The notes under the pieces are model-generated. The model was not told where the DNA came from. It did no database searches and was given only the letters and a program-made list of their open reading frames with translations. The position numbers and the translations under genes were made by a program. From Dryas octopetala (Eukaryota > Streptophyta > Magnoliopsida > Rosales > Rosaceae): DNA of 64,000 nt. The DNA is taken from positions 6,076,001 through 6,140,000 of the forward strand of contig OY992832.1 of NCBI GenBank assembly GCA_963921425.1, written 5' to 3'. Positions 11,207-23,239 of this stretch are shown here, in pieces (positions within the stretch are counted from its first letter, which is position 1; the number at the start of each line of letters is the position of its first letter).

Positions 11207-12292
11207 CAAAAACATATCCCAACACTAGAAAATCTCATTACAGTAGAATGATCCAATTCCAATTATAAAAGACGAATTTCACATGGTTGATGGATTATAA
11301 CAAGTGATCATTCGACCATTCAAAAGTTAAAAAAAAACTAAACAAATCGCTTTCAATCATTTGAAGCAGAGAAATTGCATCCCAATGGGACAATATCGGC
11401 CGGCAGTAGAATAGACTAGCTATCTAGGAATGGTCAATGCATGTATTATTACGACAAGTCGACAACAGATAATGCATGTGAGCTCTTTCTTTTCTAAGCG
11501 CATGTGAACTGAATAGGGGTACTTGCACTGCTGCGTCCTGACTACTGAATTGGGTACTTGCATAAAATGACAAGACTTGTTGAATTCAGCACAACTTTCT
11601 CTGTGAATTGTGGTGTTTGAGATTTTTAGTACGAAGTTTCCCAGAACCTCTGCTTAATAAGCCAAGCGTTATGCATTTAACAGGAAATGAAGAAGCTGCT
11701 GTTGATAAGGACAGGTTGGAAAAGAGGACCCTGTTGAAGGGAATTGAGTTGAATCAAAGTCATGTGTGATTGGACATGGTTTATGTAAATTGTGCTTTAT
11801 TGAATGTTTAATTTCTCAATTATTCAAACAGTGAAGTGAAAGTGTGAAACTGAAACCATCTCACATTCATTTTATTACATATCTGCTCTGCCTCAAATTC
11901 TTCCTAATATAGTGAAATAGATTCTTTAGTACTTTAAACTTCATTGCTCAACTTTTTAAAAAATAAACTTCTTCCTGAAATAGAATCTGGGACTTTTTTT
12001 AAGAACAAAAAGGGAAATTATGGAAGAATCATCTTGATCACACAATGTTAAATTCATCTAAGTAAAGAATGAAAGAGGAAGAACAGAAGAAAGAGCAAAA
12101 TTAAAACAAACTTAAAAAATCCTTAATCACATATCAGATCAGTACATTGTCAAGGGCACGAGCAGATCAAACAACTTTAGTCACATATTAGTCAGACAGA
12201 CAGACAGAGAAGCAAATTAAGGTGAGATTAGTGTTCAGAGTCTGTAAGAGATCAGTCCTAGGCTCCTAGCTAGCTAGAAACTGGTGGTTAAT
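11207..12292. other. Intergenic, no gene recognised
   Basis: AT-rich. The part next to 12292 should hold the 3' UTR of the following minus-strand gene. I see no ORF or repeat with support. Confidence 0.4.
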
Positions 12293-12904
12293 TTATCTGA
12301 CAGTGGATGCAACGGCATAAGCCCATGACTTGAGATGCTCTTTCATGGCCATATTATCACTGATTGAAGGCATTGAATAATGTTGGCCTCCAAACCTCTG
12401 ATTATACCCACAATTTTGCTCAAGCATCCAAGACGACCAACAAGACCCAGAAACCCCCTTCATATCAAAACCCAACTCAAGCTCTCCAAAGATCTTTCTC
12501 CTACGTCTTTGCACATTTCTCTTGCTTCTCCTCCTCTTCTTCTCTGTTGACCATGGACTTGGACTTGGACTTGGACTTGGGAAATATTCCACCACTTCCA
12601 TAGCAACTGGCTGCTTCACAATCTCTGGCTCATCAGTCTCATCAGTAGCAAGTTCAGAGCATTTGGGGCACCTTGGACCCCAATTTCCACCCTCTAATGG
12701 AGACTCCTTCTGCTGATTCTGAGCAATCGGTGACATGGGTTTGGACGACCCTTCATTGACAGGCTCTTCAACATGCTTAACTGAAGTGGTGTATAAACAT
12801 TCATCACTAGCAGCACCCAAAATCTCGGTTCTTGAAGTTGAAGAGAAAGCATTGCTGAAGAACCAAAGAGAGTCCATGATCTCCATGACCAGTGAACAGT
12901 CCAT
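12293..12904 (-). CDS. DUF1685-like protein, divergent (gene B)
   Basis: Single exon, 203 aa from the first ATG (MDCSLVMEIMDSLWFFSN); MEIMDSLWFF at 12886 is an equally good start and lines up better with the MEAVEVMELFDSYWF start of the third copy. It shares the N-terminal short motif and the C-terminal MAMKEHLKSWAYAVASTVR with genes A and C. It lacks their LSDLQ-ELKGFMDLGF core, having instead KIFGELELGFDMKGVSGSCW after a basic stretch (KKRRRSKRNVQRRRRK). An SPSPSPSP run precedes the basic stretch and a CPKC pair lies mid-protein. Unknown function; the basic patch could be a nuclear signal. In-frame sequence upstream of 12904 starts at a TTG and is probably leader. Confidence 0.65.
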   Translation of the reverse strand: MDCSLVMEIMDSLWFFSNAFSSTSRTEILGAASDECLYTTSVKHVEEPVNEGSSKPMSPIAQNQQKESPLEGGNWGPRCPKCSELATDETDEPEIVKQPVAMEVVEYFPSPSPSPSPWSTEKKRRRSKRNVQRRRRKIFGELELGFDMKGVSGSCWSSWMLEQNCGYNQRFGGQHYSMPSISDNMAMKEHLKSWAYAVASTVR

Positions 12905-13119
12905 GAGGAACAAAATTGACCAACAAAGGCCAATGAGACCTGTGAAAATGAACAAACAAATACTTAAAGGAAAGAGCAGAGTACAGAGGAGCTTTGTATT
13001 TGGCGACAGTAGTACTTGGACGGACCCTCTACGTCGCAATATTGAATATTCTCATTCTATGTTGTCGTATATTACCAGACTAGCCTTCTACCTTTGGGAT
13101 TTTGTGTGGAATCTTTAAG

Positions 13120-14055
13120 GGTAGTTTAGTCATGTGGTAAAACCAGTGGGCAGTGGCAATAGCCAGTGGGCGGGTTTACGTTGTGCGACCGGTTCCGTTA
13201 AATTAGGCCATAAAGTTACCCAACGGTCGAAAATAACGTGGATAACGATATAATTACTTAATTTCGACGATTTTTCTGAAAATTATATTATCCACTCAAA
13301 GGTAAACTGTTCACACTCATCTATATACCCTACCAGACAACCTGTGTGACAACTGACAAGCAAACAACCTTATTAATAAGGGCATTTGATTTGGTTATGC
13401 CTTCGGAACTCAACAATCAACAATACCATGTCGCATTCTGCACCCTCCACAATTAGTACTTACGGATGGTCCATTTTACTAAGGGATTTATAGCCCACCC
13501 ATTCAATCCTGCATAAGATAGCAAAACTTCTAGTGGCCTTATTTTAGATGTGTACTAAAACTTTTAACAACATTTTTTTTAATAGATTGACCTTTGGGTT
13601 TTGACAATATATAGTCTTTGAATACTCCTTGAGTAGTCTCGCAAGATATTCAAATAATTCTTGAGGGAAGTTTGGATATTAATTGAGGGTTAAAATTCTA
13701 AAAATTAAAAAAAAAAAAAAAGTTAAAAGTCTTTAATGAAAATTAAAATTGGTTAACTTTTGACATTTTAGCTCCAATTCTAGTCATATGATTCATGGTA
13801 GCTAGAACATTCACCATTCATGGCAAAATTAAAACAGAAGAAATAATATATAGAACGCTGAGCATTCATAAAAATAAAGAGTCACATTCCAGTGAGAAAA
13901 TCAAAAACCCAAAAGTACTTAATTGTAAAGTAATTCAGGTTGTGGCTACAAGTTTCTCTTAGAGGAGTAAAAAATTAAACGGCTGTTGATGCATGTCGTT
14001 CTCTTCTCCAGGAATTAGCAGTAATGAAGTCTCATGTACATGACCCACAAGAGCA
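13120..14055. other. Intergenic, no gene recognised
   Basis: Low-complexity AT-rich DNA. Nothing supported. Confidence 0.4.
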
Positions 14056-14059
14056 GGCC

Positions 14060-14944
14060 TCAGATCCAAAGTCCAAACTCTCCGTCCGGTAACATAATCT
14101 CATTTTGTCCCTGTCCAACATAATCAATTAATCATATTCAAATTAAACACTGCTGAAGAGGAAGAGAAAGAAAATGGATAAAGACAATAGACACAATGAA
14201 ATAAAAATAACGAATTAAACACAGATCATTCTAACAAAAAGGGTGAAACAGAAATTTAAGTATTGTCATTCATCAACCATATTAATATAGATAGGACTCA
14301 GCACATAAACATGCACAAACACATAATCAGTCTTTCCAAAATGGCATATATTTGGCCAGTTGAAACCTATATAGCAAAAATAAGGGGAAATTCATATTGA
14401 AATATAGCATGTGCCCTAGTACTGGGATCTTCTTAGATAGCAACTGCCAACTGGTTCTTATGATCAGATCACACTATGGAAAAAAAAAACAAAAAACAAA
14501 AAACAAAAAAAGATAAAAAATAAATAAAAGATATGCCATGCGTTTATCTAGCTATCCAATCATTTGCACCATATAAATATTATTTCTCTAGCATACTGCC
14601 AGACTTCCATAAATCACCACAAATATAAAGATATGTTGAGGACACATTAAAATTCGATGTTTCATATCAACTGAGAAAATTGCACGTTTCTTTGAAACAT
14701 ACAGTAGGGTCCTTCACATCAGGTAATTCTGGAACATTTGGGCGATATGCCTGTTCTTATGAGAGTAACAAAAAGACACACCACTGACAGAAATTGTGTT
14801 GTACGTACATCCCACAATTATGCCCAATCATGAGAGACACATAATCATAGCTAAAAAATGAGGGTGCTTTAAATTGCAGTCCAAAATCAAAATAAGAAAG
14901 ATTATTAACCCCAAATCCAGCCGGTCCAGTACTTAAGTTCCAGC
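14060..14944 (-). CDS. Possible 3' end of an unrecognised small-exon gene (three exons)
   Basis: Three short minus-strand exons join in one open frame with canonical splice signals. Exon 14910-14944 is preceded by a pyrimidine tract and TTTTAG and encodes WNLSTGPAGFG before a GTTAAT donor. Exon 14703-14750 is preceded by AACAG and encodes AYRPNVPELPDVKDPT before a GTATGT donor. Exon 14060-14110 is preceded by GGACAG and encodes GQNEIMLPDGEFGLWI, then TGA. All junctions are phase 0 and no stop interrupts. The acidic/proline-rich peptide looks protein-like, but I recognise no family and find no upstream exons or ATG. It may be the tail of a small gene, a gene fragment, or chance. Confidence 0.35.
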
Positions 14945-16744
14945 CTAAAATAAGGGCTGTTTTTTTGTCTGATTGCTTGTTTCTTCTTTTGTTTTTTTTT
15001 TTTGTTCAACTATTTCATTTTTAAATGTTTATTGATTTTTTATTATTTTTTTGGTCTATATGGCTATTTTTTAAAGTCAGTATTCCACGTAGGCGGTTAA
15101 CTGTCTCTCAAACAAAAAATTTGACGGAGGTATGTCGGTGTCAAAAAATAGTAGTTGAAGCACGTTTGTGCAACTTTTTTTAGTTGGGGTACTAATTTGA
15201 AAAATAGTATTAACCTGAAGTACCTACGTTTAATTTGCTAAAAAAAAAAATATATATTTGTAATACTTGAAACGGACTGGATCAATAACGTTTAGTTGGG
15301 CTACCCTAAGAATGGGCCTGAAGGTTTTAGTCTGGTAGTGAGGTCCCTTTAATTTTAGAATAAACTCAAGCAATGAAATCCAATCTTGATGGATTCTTTC
15401 TTTTGTCCCCCACTAATGCCCCGAAATAACTTCAGCCACATCATGACGACGCACTTGCTGTCTGACATGGCAGTAACTCATTGGCTGCTTTGCGTTCGTT
15501 GACATTGTTACACTGCCATATCACTATCTCAGCCACGTGAATTAACAATTTGGAAATTAATGCGCCAATATGTACAAATGTATCACGTAAGATTTTTTTT
15601 TTTCTTTCTGATTTCGTATTACTAGTTAATCATGAGTAATGGCTATGGTTTTTTTTAGGTCATTTACAAATAAGTTAATAAAAAATTTTAATATTACAAA
15701 TATGTCAATAAACTATTCAAAATACTATTATAGTTAAGATAGACTAAAATGTAATAAACTAAATTATAGACCATACAAAATAGGACATAACTATTACAAT
15801 AAATTACGTGCACTGCCACTGGTCAAAAATACTTGTCCATAAAAAGTTCCAATATTACAAATACTCGGTTTGTTAGTGTTTATATTATGATTTACTACCA
15901 AACTCATTTTATCCCCTAAGAAGAGATGAGATCAAAAACTAAGAATTTACTCTTACAAATAGAAAAAAAAAGCAACATCGATCGCCTGCGTGCAAAAAAG
16001 AAAGGCAAAAAAATAAATGAACGAAATCAATATTTAAAGTAAATTCGGTATTAGACGAGGTTATCGACTAAAATGTAATTTGTAATATATCTAATTGACT
16101 ATTTCAGAACTCAAATTACATATTGATTAATGTGTAATTTTTAAATGTTTTATTGATTTATTTGTAATTTGTTTTTTTTTTTTTGTAGTAGAGTATTATT
16201 AGTACATCAGTACATGGTTGTATCTTTTTAATTATAATGAGTTAATGACTCATCTTTTATTAATATATTGAATAAAATGATAATGATGTTAGATAAAAAG
16301 ATATTATAAATCCGCTTAATTTTATTTTTAGAAAAGTAAAATTAGTAAATCCGCTTAATTAAGATATTTATAAGCAGATGCGTTTCTTGAGAACTTGATG
16401 GGTTGGAAATTTCAATGCTTTTTTACTTTTCTCCCTACTCCTACGGTCCTACCCAAGAAGCAAGAAGTTTAAATTTTGAATTCCTCACTTTTTTCTGAAA
16501 AAAGTGCCCTAACTTTTTAATTTCTTATTCATGGTTAAATGGTTAATGGATTAGAATGCATTCGAAAGTGCAAATACTCATAAACTGATGAAAATTGTTG
16601 TTATCTTTATTTACATTTACAAGATTGTAGAACAATATGTTGATCTGAATCTTCTGTTAAAGAATTGAAAGAAAAAATCAAAGTAAAACTGAAAAAAAAA
16701 AAAATAATAATAAAAAATCAGAGGACTAGAATGTTCATGCATCA
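14945..16744. other. Intergenic, AT-rich, possible degenerate inverted-repeat element
   Basis: About 15650-16190 begins GTCATTTACAAATAAG and ends TTATTTGTAATTTG, loosely inverted. No target duplication was found, so the element is only suspected. No gene seen. Confidence 0.3.
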
Positions 16745-17473
16745 TCATCTAACTGTAGAAGCGACAGTGTGAGCCCACCATCTGAGATTGTCTTTCATAT
16801 CAATTTCATTGCTCAAAGCAGGAAACCTCCAATTTATCAATGGCTTCTTCTTCTCCCTCTTTCTTTGATCCATCACCTCCCATGCTTCAGAAAGGTAAGG
16901 CCTTAGAATTGCAGACTCATCAAAAGCCTCTTGGTCTTGGCCATCATCATCCTTCTTCCCCAATCTCTGCAGCCCAGGAATGATTGAAGCCAAGTTTGAA
17001 TCTCTGTCTTCTTCTGAGAAAACAAAGCCCAGATCCATAAACCCTTTTAGCTCTTGAAATTGGAGGTCTGACAAGCTCTTGCTCTCACCCTTTTTCCTTC
17101 TACTCACCCTCCTTGAAACCTTCTTTGGTACTGAGTAGTACTCTTCTACATGTTTTTTTCCAATTGGGTTTTGTTCCAATTCTGTGGCTTCCTTTCCAGA
17201 GAGAATGGTATTGAGTTTTGGTCTGAGGAGGACTGAGTCTGGTGAGAGAGAGCTGCAGTTGAAGATTGTTTTGGAGCTCAATTGGTCACTACTCTTGGAC
17301 CTAGTATGCAGGGCTGGAATGCGTAAAAGCTCTGGTTTTGATGGTGTTTCTTCAATTTCATGATCTGGGTCTACTTCAAACCTTAATGGGCTTGATGAAA
17401 TTGGTTGCTTCTTGAGGATTTGGAGCTCAAACCAGTAAGAATCAAACAGCTCCATTACTTCCACTGCTTCCAT
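16745..17473 (-). CDS. DUF1685-family protein, full-length copy (gene C)
   Basis: Single exon, 242 aa, starting MEAVEVMELFDSYWFELQIL. Features in order: conserved N-terminal DSYWFE motif (about residues 10-16), a variable Ser-rich middle (SSPLRFEVDPDHE, HTRSKSSDQLSSKT), a basic patch KKVSRRVSRRKKGESK, the DUF1685 core SLSDLQFQELKGFMDLGFVF, SIIPGLQRLGKKDDDGQ, then RPYLSEAWEVMD and the C-terminal NWRFPALSNEIDMKDNLRWW-AHTVASTVR. Sequence in frame upstream of the ATG lacks an initiator fitting the family and overlaps a TATA box, so the start is placed at 17473. Plant-specific; molecular role unknown. Tandem relative of the genes at 9516 and 12293. Confidence 0.85.
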   Translation of the reverse strand: MEAVEVMELFDSYWFELQILKKQPISSSPLRFEVDPDHEIEETPSKPELLRIPALHTRSKSSDQLSSKTIFNCSSLSPDSVLLRPKLNTILSGKEATELEQNPIGKKHVEEYYSVPKKVSRRVSRRKKGESKSLSDLQFQELKGFMDLGFVFSEEDRDSNLASIIPGLQRLGKKDDDGQDQEAFDESAILRPYLSEAWEVMDQRKREKKKPLINWRFPALSNEIDMKDNLRWWAHTVASTVR

Positions 17474-17557
17474 CAATGGCGTGGCCGCTAAAGAAATTAA
17501 GAACAATTTGGTGGTTTGTGATTTTGTGCAACTGTGCAAGTACGCTTTGTAAAGGGT

Positions 17558-17566
17558 TAATATATA
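17558..17566 (-). promoter_or_regulatory. TATA box of DUF1685 gene C
   Basis: The minus strand reads CTATATATTAACCC about 85-93 bp before the ATG. The homologous site upstream of gene A is no longer a TATA box. Confidence 0.55.
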
Positions 17567-17639
17567 GACCTTCCTTTGTGACATAATTGCCCCTGGAATT
17601 GTCCAGATATTACTGGAAAAATTCAACCTTTACTACACG

Positions 17640-19035
17640 TTTTCCATTTGCGTCTTTCCTTAATAATTAAGGTTTGTTTTACTTTTATTTTCTCCGAGTG
17701 TACATCCCGGGAAAGCAAATTAAAATGTAATTTGAAGTTTGAACGTGTTGGGATTAGGTGGCTTTAAGAAAAGGTAAACGGTAAACCCAACCCAAACCAA
17801 AGCATTAATTGCGTGTGGTCAAACCAAAACCTGCATGTTTCTGTTGCTGCTGATGCGAAACATGATTGTGCATTTTTGGCTGCACTAGAAACTACAAAGG
17901 AACCTTGATATGTTGGTGACATGTCTATCAAGTTAGATGACTGTATGTACCTAACAGCCATGTATGAATCACTGTGGCAATAATTGTTTCTTGCTTCTGA
18001 CTTACACAAATATGGTAGATACATATATCTTTGGTCCAAGATTTTGACATGCACGTTCAACCTAATTAATTAACAATTAGGTAACTAGCTAGTAGCTAGA
18101 GTGAGATCTAGCAGGGCATGGAAGGAGTGGCACTTAAATTTGAATTTACAGTAGAGATTAAAATTAGGATTTTATTTTTATGGACTATCACTGCACGCAT
18201 TAAAGTATTACACATTTACACCCACAGAAAAATAATTTTTTGAAAGCTTAATTAAGTATTACATCATTTTCTAACTACATAATATGCATGTTCATTTGTA
18301 CTCATTACATGAATTATTATAGGGGATTATTTATTGATACATCAATTCTCATAAAATATAGTCCACAGGGAAGTATAGCACAATCTTTTGGGGGGCTCCA
18401 CAATAATCATTATTTTCATAATATTGGGTCCATAACCATGTGGATATGTGGATTGTCATCCTCACCTTGGAGAGGGCCAGCTTTTTAGGTTTTTGTCACC
18501 AAAAAGTTGTGGTTTTCTTTTTGCATAATAATTTAAGTCCTATAACAACAGTATATATTTGCTCATTTGCTCATCCATGGAAGAAAACACAATAAGTTGT
18601 TTTTTCCTTTTTTTAGTTCTGAACATAATAATTGTTATCTAAACGCGTTGTCTGGACATTTGTATATATACATATATGTAATTATATCAAAGATAAATAT
18701 AAAATAATATTCATCTAATTATTCATAAAAGATAAGCAAATATAGTTAATAAATGTATTTCAAATAATTTTAAAATTCCTAAACTTAATCTCCATCACTT
18801 ACCCCTTAGTTTTCACAACGAGTTAGTTCACTGTGGTTGGAACCTAATTGGAAGGAGATAAAAGTTCCATGAACTTTCTCATCTTCTGATCTTTCGAAGG
18901 AAAATAGAAAAATAGAAGTCAAATTTTTTATTTGAAATAAAAGTCAATTAAGTAGATACTATATATAATGAGATAGCGTGTGAATTATTAAAAGAAAAAT
19001 ATTATTTTTACATATAAATAAATGATCAAATAGCT

Positions 19036-19072
<37 letters not shown>

Positions 19073-20165
19073 GGCCAAACAAAAACAAGTAGCTATAAAT
19101 CTATAATATATGTTAAAAGAATATTCTGATACCGGGATGTGAATAAACCCAGCTGAGCTGACTGGGTCTCCGTGTGTCGAGAGTCAAAATTCATATGCGT
19201 CATATGATTTCCAATAAAGCATCCCAGTCCCACGTGCGCATTCCTTTCAACCAATCACAAGTGGAAGAATGGCAAGTTCATTAAACAAGTTCACACTAGT
19301 AAGTACTTATTGTTCTCTTCTTTTCTTTTTCAATTTTTTATATCAACTAAGAAATTAGGTATAACTAACTTTTGCTAACCAACAAGGTTGTTATAATTAG
19401 GGTTCACACTCTTCTAATTTAAGGGAGAATTAGAGTTCAGTCTATTTTATAAGTTTTTCTTAAATTTTAACTCTAAAATTTTGGATTTTGCCCAAAATCT
19501 CTAAGTTAAAACCTAATATGTAGCCTCTACAAAGCCCACTATACACCCTAAGATAGGAAATACCCTTCAAATAAAGGGAAATACTCTTCAAATAATGGAA
19601 GGACTTTATTATGAATTAAAATGATTTTCTTATAAATTATTATGAATTAAAAGAATTTTCTTATAAATTTTAAAACACTCCCGATCTTTATTTAAAAACT
19701 ATTTTTCTAAAAGATTTAAGTCTAATTATCTCTTAAATTAATGACTCAGAATTGTGCGATGTGAAACAAAGCCAGTATGGACGTGCATGTGTACGTTTTG
19801 TTTTGCTTTTTACATATATATATATAAACATTTTTATTTATTGTCAACTGAAGAAGGTGGGTATCAAACTGGTCAATTACTCTGCTAACTACAAGCACTT
19901 TATGCATCTTTGCCAATAAGCTCATTGGACTAGCTTGGTCAAATATATATTGTTGAATTAGATCGGTACGTAGTTAAGTTGAGAATATAATATATGGGTC
20001 ACAATTAATAGTCATGCTTCTTTGTTGCACAGCAGCCTCTACATGCATGTACATATATATATATATATATATACGCGTGTATATAACGAACGTAGGGAGA
20101 CTATTAAAAACATGTTACCTTGGGATGGATGTTGTAGGGTCATGAACATGGCTATAAAATATTTG
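17640..20165. other. Intergenic, no gene recognised
   Basis: AT-rich, with a (TA)n microsatellite near 19042-19068 and short direct repeats near 19560-19680 (TTTTCTTATAAATT). No supported ORF. The left edge (17640-17740) resembles DNA upstream of gene A. Confidence 0.4.
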
Positions 20166-20167
20166 CA

Positions 20168-20318
20168 GAGATGAATTGCGGGGCAAATCTCCTTTGGCAG
20201 TGAGCGCAGTACTCTACAGATCATCACTGCATGCAATAAAATGACTATGATGCGCATGTGAAGTAGTCAGGTTCTGGCCAACAGCCAAAGGAGTAATTGC
20301 CCAGTAATGCATCCATGT
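20168..20318 (-). ncRNA. MIR399: MIR399 precursor hairpin 1
   Basis: The minus-strand 3' arm carries a 21-nt miR399-type sequence at 20179-20199, beginning TGCCAAAGGAGATTTGCC and ending CCCG. The 5' arm (about 20284-20312) reads ATTACTGGGCAATTACTCC then TTTGGC and pairs with it with one bulge. miR399 is induced by phosphate starvation, loaded into AGO1, and cleaves PHO2/UBC24 mRNA in its 5' UTR. The strand is fixed by the mature sequence being on the 3' arm, as in all MIR399 genes; on the plus strand the 3' arm has an extra T inside the seed-proximal region. Mature-arm identity is strong; expression is not shown by sequence. Confidence 0.85.
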
Positions 20319-20482
20319 ATGCATGCATGCCCAGCGTGGCATGGGTTATCTCATCGATCTCTCGATCAGTCTCTCACCCTCTCCATCCCATGATTTTTGG
20401 GGATGAGGTGGCCATATGATTTTTGACTCGCTAGCTATATACTTATTAGTTTGTCGATGAACAGATTTGAGGCTCAATATCC

Positions 20483-20544
20483 TTATATATAGGTGACCAA
20501 CAGATGAAGGAAGTCCGGAATCGGCCATGTAAAAAAGGATATTC
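20483..20544 (-). promoter_or_regulatory. P1BS and TATA box for hairpin 1
   Basis: GGATATTC at 20537-20544 fits the PHR1-binding consensus GNATATNC. A TATA box (minus strand CCTATATATAAGG) lies about 50 bp downstream at 20483-20491. Another P1BS, GTATATGC, is at 20868-20875. Confidence 0.6.
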
Positions 20545-22918
20545 TCAGTACATCCATTACTAGCTAGCCTACCTTCCTTCCTTAATTAGTAGCAGTGAAT
20601 TGAAAAATAAGTGGTCCTGTAGGCTGTATAGCTTTTATATATTCCAATTGCCACACAAACCCTCACCCCTTAATTAGCCCTTTCCTTTTCTCTCTAATTA
20701 CCTGTGAGTCTGTGACCTACCTAGCTACTAGCTTGGGATATATGCGCCAACATTCCTTAACTTCTAGCACTCTGGACAAAATAAAAACACAAATTAATAT
20801 TATATATATGACGTACGTATGATTATCAAATATAACACACACACACACACACATATATATATTATATGTATATGCATGATTGTGCATGCTGTATTCATGT
20901 AATTTTCTCAGCATGCTTACATTACTCTGTAATTCCTAATTGGGATTCCTTGATCTAGTATATACGTGGTTAACCTTGATAGTGTACTTATTGTTCTCTG
21001 TATATATATTTTTCTATATAATATATTCCTAGTTACGGACGAGCTTTGATTCTACTAATTAATTAAATTTACTGTTCTAGATATATATATTGCTAGGCTA
21101 GCTGCTAGCTAGCAGATTGGCTTAATTATATTTAATCAGACTACTTTTTTAATTTGTTGTATAACCACATCTAATTGACATCCACTCGATCAGTTAAAAC
21201 TAATTAATTAGTACTTAATTAACCAGTTTAAGCATAACCTTTCCCTTGAGCTAGTTAATTATAAAATGCTTATTGCTAGTACATTAATTATTTGTTTTGG
21301 GCCATGCAAGTTAAAGCGGTTATATATAATATATTATACCAAAAATATAACTTAATTGATAAATGAGTCATTCTGTATATATTGAAGTGTTAACTTAACC
21401 GCGGCCAATCATCATTGTTCTTGACAAGCTAGTATGCGTATGTATTTGATTGTAAGTAAAACGATGATATCGTAGTAACCGGTTTTGTAACAGTGAACAA
21501 GTGAGTGCAGAACATATATATCCCTCTCTACTAATTAACGTTTAGTAGTGATTCGATCGAGTGAATGTAATCTAGTAATTATATGTATAAGTAATTAAGC
21601 TTTTCATTTTTTCTGCAGGTACCTTTATTACATTAGATATTTTATTTGTATGTGATCTGTATGGGCTCATTTTAATAGTCTTTGGGCCGGCCCTGTTTGT
21701 AATATGTATATATGCAGTTATGCACTGCTTTCTAACACAACAATATGGAATATATATCACAAGAACCAAATTCACCACCAACACATCCAGTGGTCCCATT
21801 AACTTTGGCCCAAAGAAAAAGCAATCGAAATGTCTGAAGAAATCTAGGCATCCATCCAAAAACCAATTGGCAATGAGAAGAGTAGCCCAAACCCTTATAA
21901 GCCACTAGTAAGACCCTTACATCTTCAACGTGAGATTTCTCTCAACACACTCCTGCACGTGTGGCGTCATTTAAGCCTAACACATGAACAATTTATATTG
22001 GGTGACGTGGGAGCACGTGTGGCCGTTAGACACATCACGTGGATAATCCGCTTTGATACCATAAAAAAATCTAGGCATCCATCCCAAAACTAATTGGCAA
22101 TGAGAGGAATAGCCCAAACCCTTATAAGCCACTAGCAAGACCCTCACATCTTTAGACTTTAATGTGAGATTTCTCTCAACAATGTCAACTCCGACACAAG
22201 GAAAGAAACATATATAACAAGGAATTACATATATACGCGCATTTGATGATCATAGTCAATCCAATATTTACATGAATTCTCTCAAATTGATGAGCAATTA
22301 ATTAAATAAGTCAAAATCTTTTTAGTTATTTTATTATTATAGGGTGCCTGTTCACGATATATAAGAATATGATGGAAGAATTAAGCATATATATGCTAAT
22401 CAGGAACCACCGAACCATGCAACAAGCATTTTAGGAAAGTGATGTGACTGTTGACTTAAAGAAAACAATGCAATATAGGAATATATTATATAGTCAGCAC
22501 ATTAATTGTCACTGATTGCCCTACAATCAACTTGGCATTAAATGCATTAATTCCAATTAATTAATTTAAAATCATTATAATTAAGTAATTCTGAGTTTAT
22601 CACAGCAGACTCAGCATTAATTGGTCCCTTTCCCAGGAGATTTGAGTAGTAATTATTAATTAATGATCGATCAATAAGTTCATTATTTTTCAAGTAATTT
22701 ATAACTAATTAATTATTGTTATATATGGTTTGACTTGTACAACTGATCATCTATAAGACTATAACAAAACAATAAGATGAGAATTAAAGATGTATTTCAT
22801 GAAAATTAAGTTGTGGACTAGTCCTTAGTATTGAATAAAGGATATATTGTTTGGGGAATTGGGGACCAGAAAAGCATGAAAGAGATCGATAAAGAGAACA
22901 TCTACAGGGAATTGTATG
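20545..22918. other. Intergenic, AT-rich, with one direct repeat
   Basis: No protein gene recognised. Includes a short (CA)n near 20837-20852 and the direct repeat annotated at 21841-22181. Rich in AGCTAGCT and TTAATTAA words. Confidence 0.4.
21841..22181. repeat. Direct repeat of about 115 bp, two copies
   Basis: Copy 1 at about 21841-21956 and copy 2 at about 22067-22181 both run from AATCTAGGCATCCATCC through AATTGGCAATGAGA, AAACCCTTATAAGCCACTAG, to GTGAGATTTCTCTCAACA. The intervening 110 bp hold three ACGTG-core motifs. Looks like a dispersed plant repeat (short terminal direct repeats, perhaps a TRIM or LTR fragment), not a gene. Confidence 0.65.
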
Positions 22919-22919
22919 G

Positions 22920-23004
22920 GCATATCCAAATATTTGCTAGCTTCTTCAACTTCAATTGTATGGCATATTCAGAAGCAGGTGCGAATCTTGTGGTGTTAAT
23001 ATAG
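22920..23004 (+). promoter_or_regulatory. Two P1BS sites and TATA-like box for hairpin 2
   Basis: GCATATCC (22920-22927) and GCATATTC (22963-22970) both fit GNATATNC. A TATA-like TTAATATAG follows at about 22996-23004, about 120 bp before the hairpin. Confidence 0.6.
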
Positions 23005-23117
23005 AGGGCTACTGCATGTACATGCACTTCAGTACTCAATTATCAATCATATGTGCACGGCATATGTATATATGGAGCAAATATACATATAGCTTGCTGT
23101 ACGAGTTTGCGTGGTTT

Positions 23118-23238
23118 AGGAATAACAGTGCAGTCCTCCTCTGGCAAGAAGAAATGCATATTAATCAATTATTGCACATAATCTTCCATGCATGCTTTTC
23201 TACTTTGCCAAAGGAGAATTGCCCTGCCATTCACTCCA
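23118..23238 (+). ncRNA. MIR399: MIR399 precursor hairpin 2
   Basis: Mature miR399 on the 3' arm at 23206-23226, beginning TGCCAAAGGAGAATTGCC and ending CTG, a canonical sequence. The 5' arm at 23126-23146 (CAGTGCAGTCCTCCTCTGGC) is the star strand with a few mismatches. The loop is about 60 nt. Any reading frame across this locus begins at a non-ATG codon and is not considered coding. Confidence 0.9.
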
Positions 23239-23239
23239 C

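Noticed and set aside
16745..17626. Longer N-terminal extension of DUF1685 gene C (293 aa)
   Set aside because: The added part begins at a non-ATG codon and overlaps the TATA box; homologous proteins start at the MEA-type methionine.
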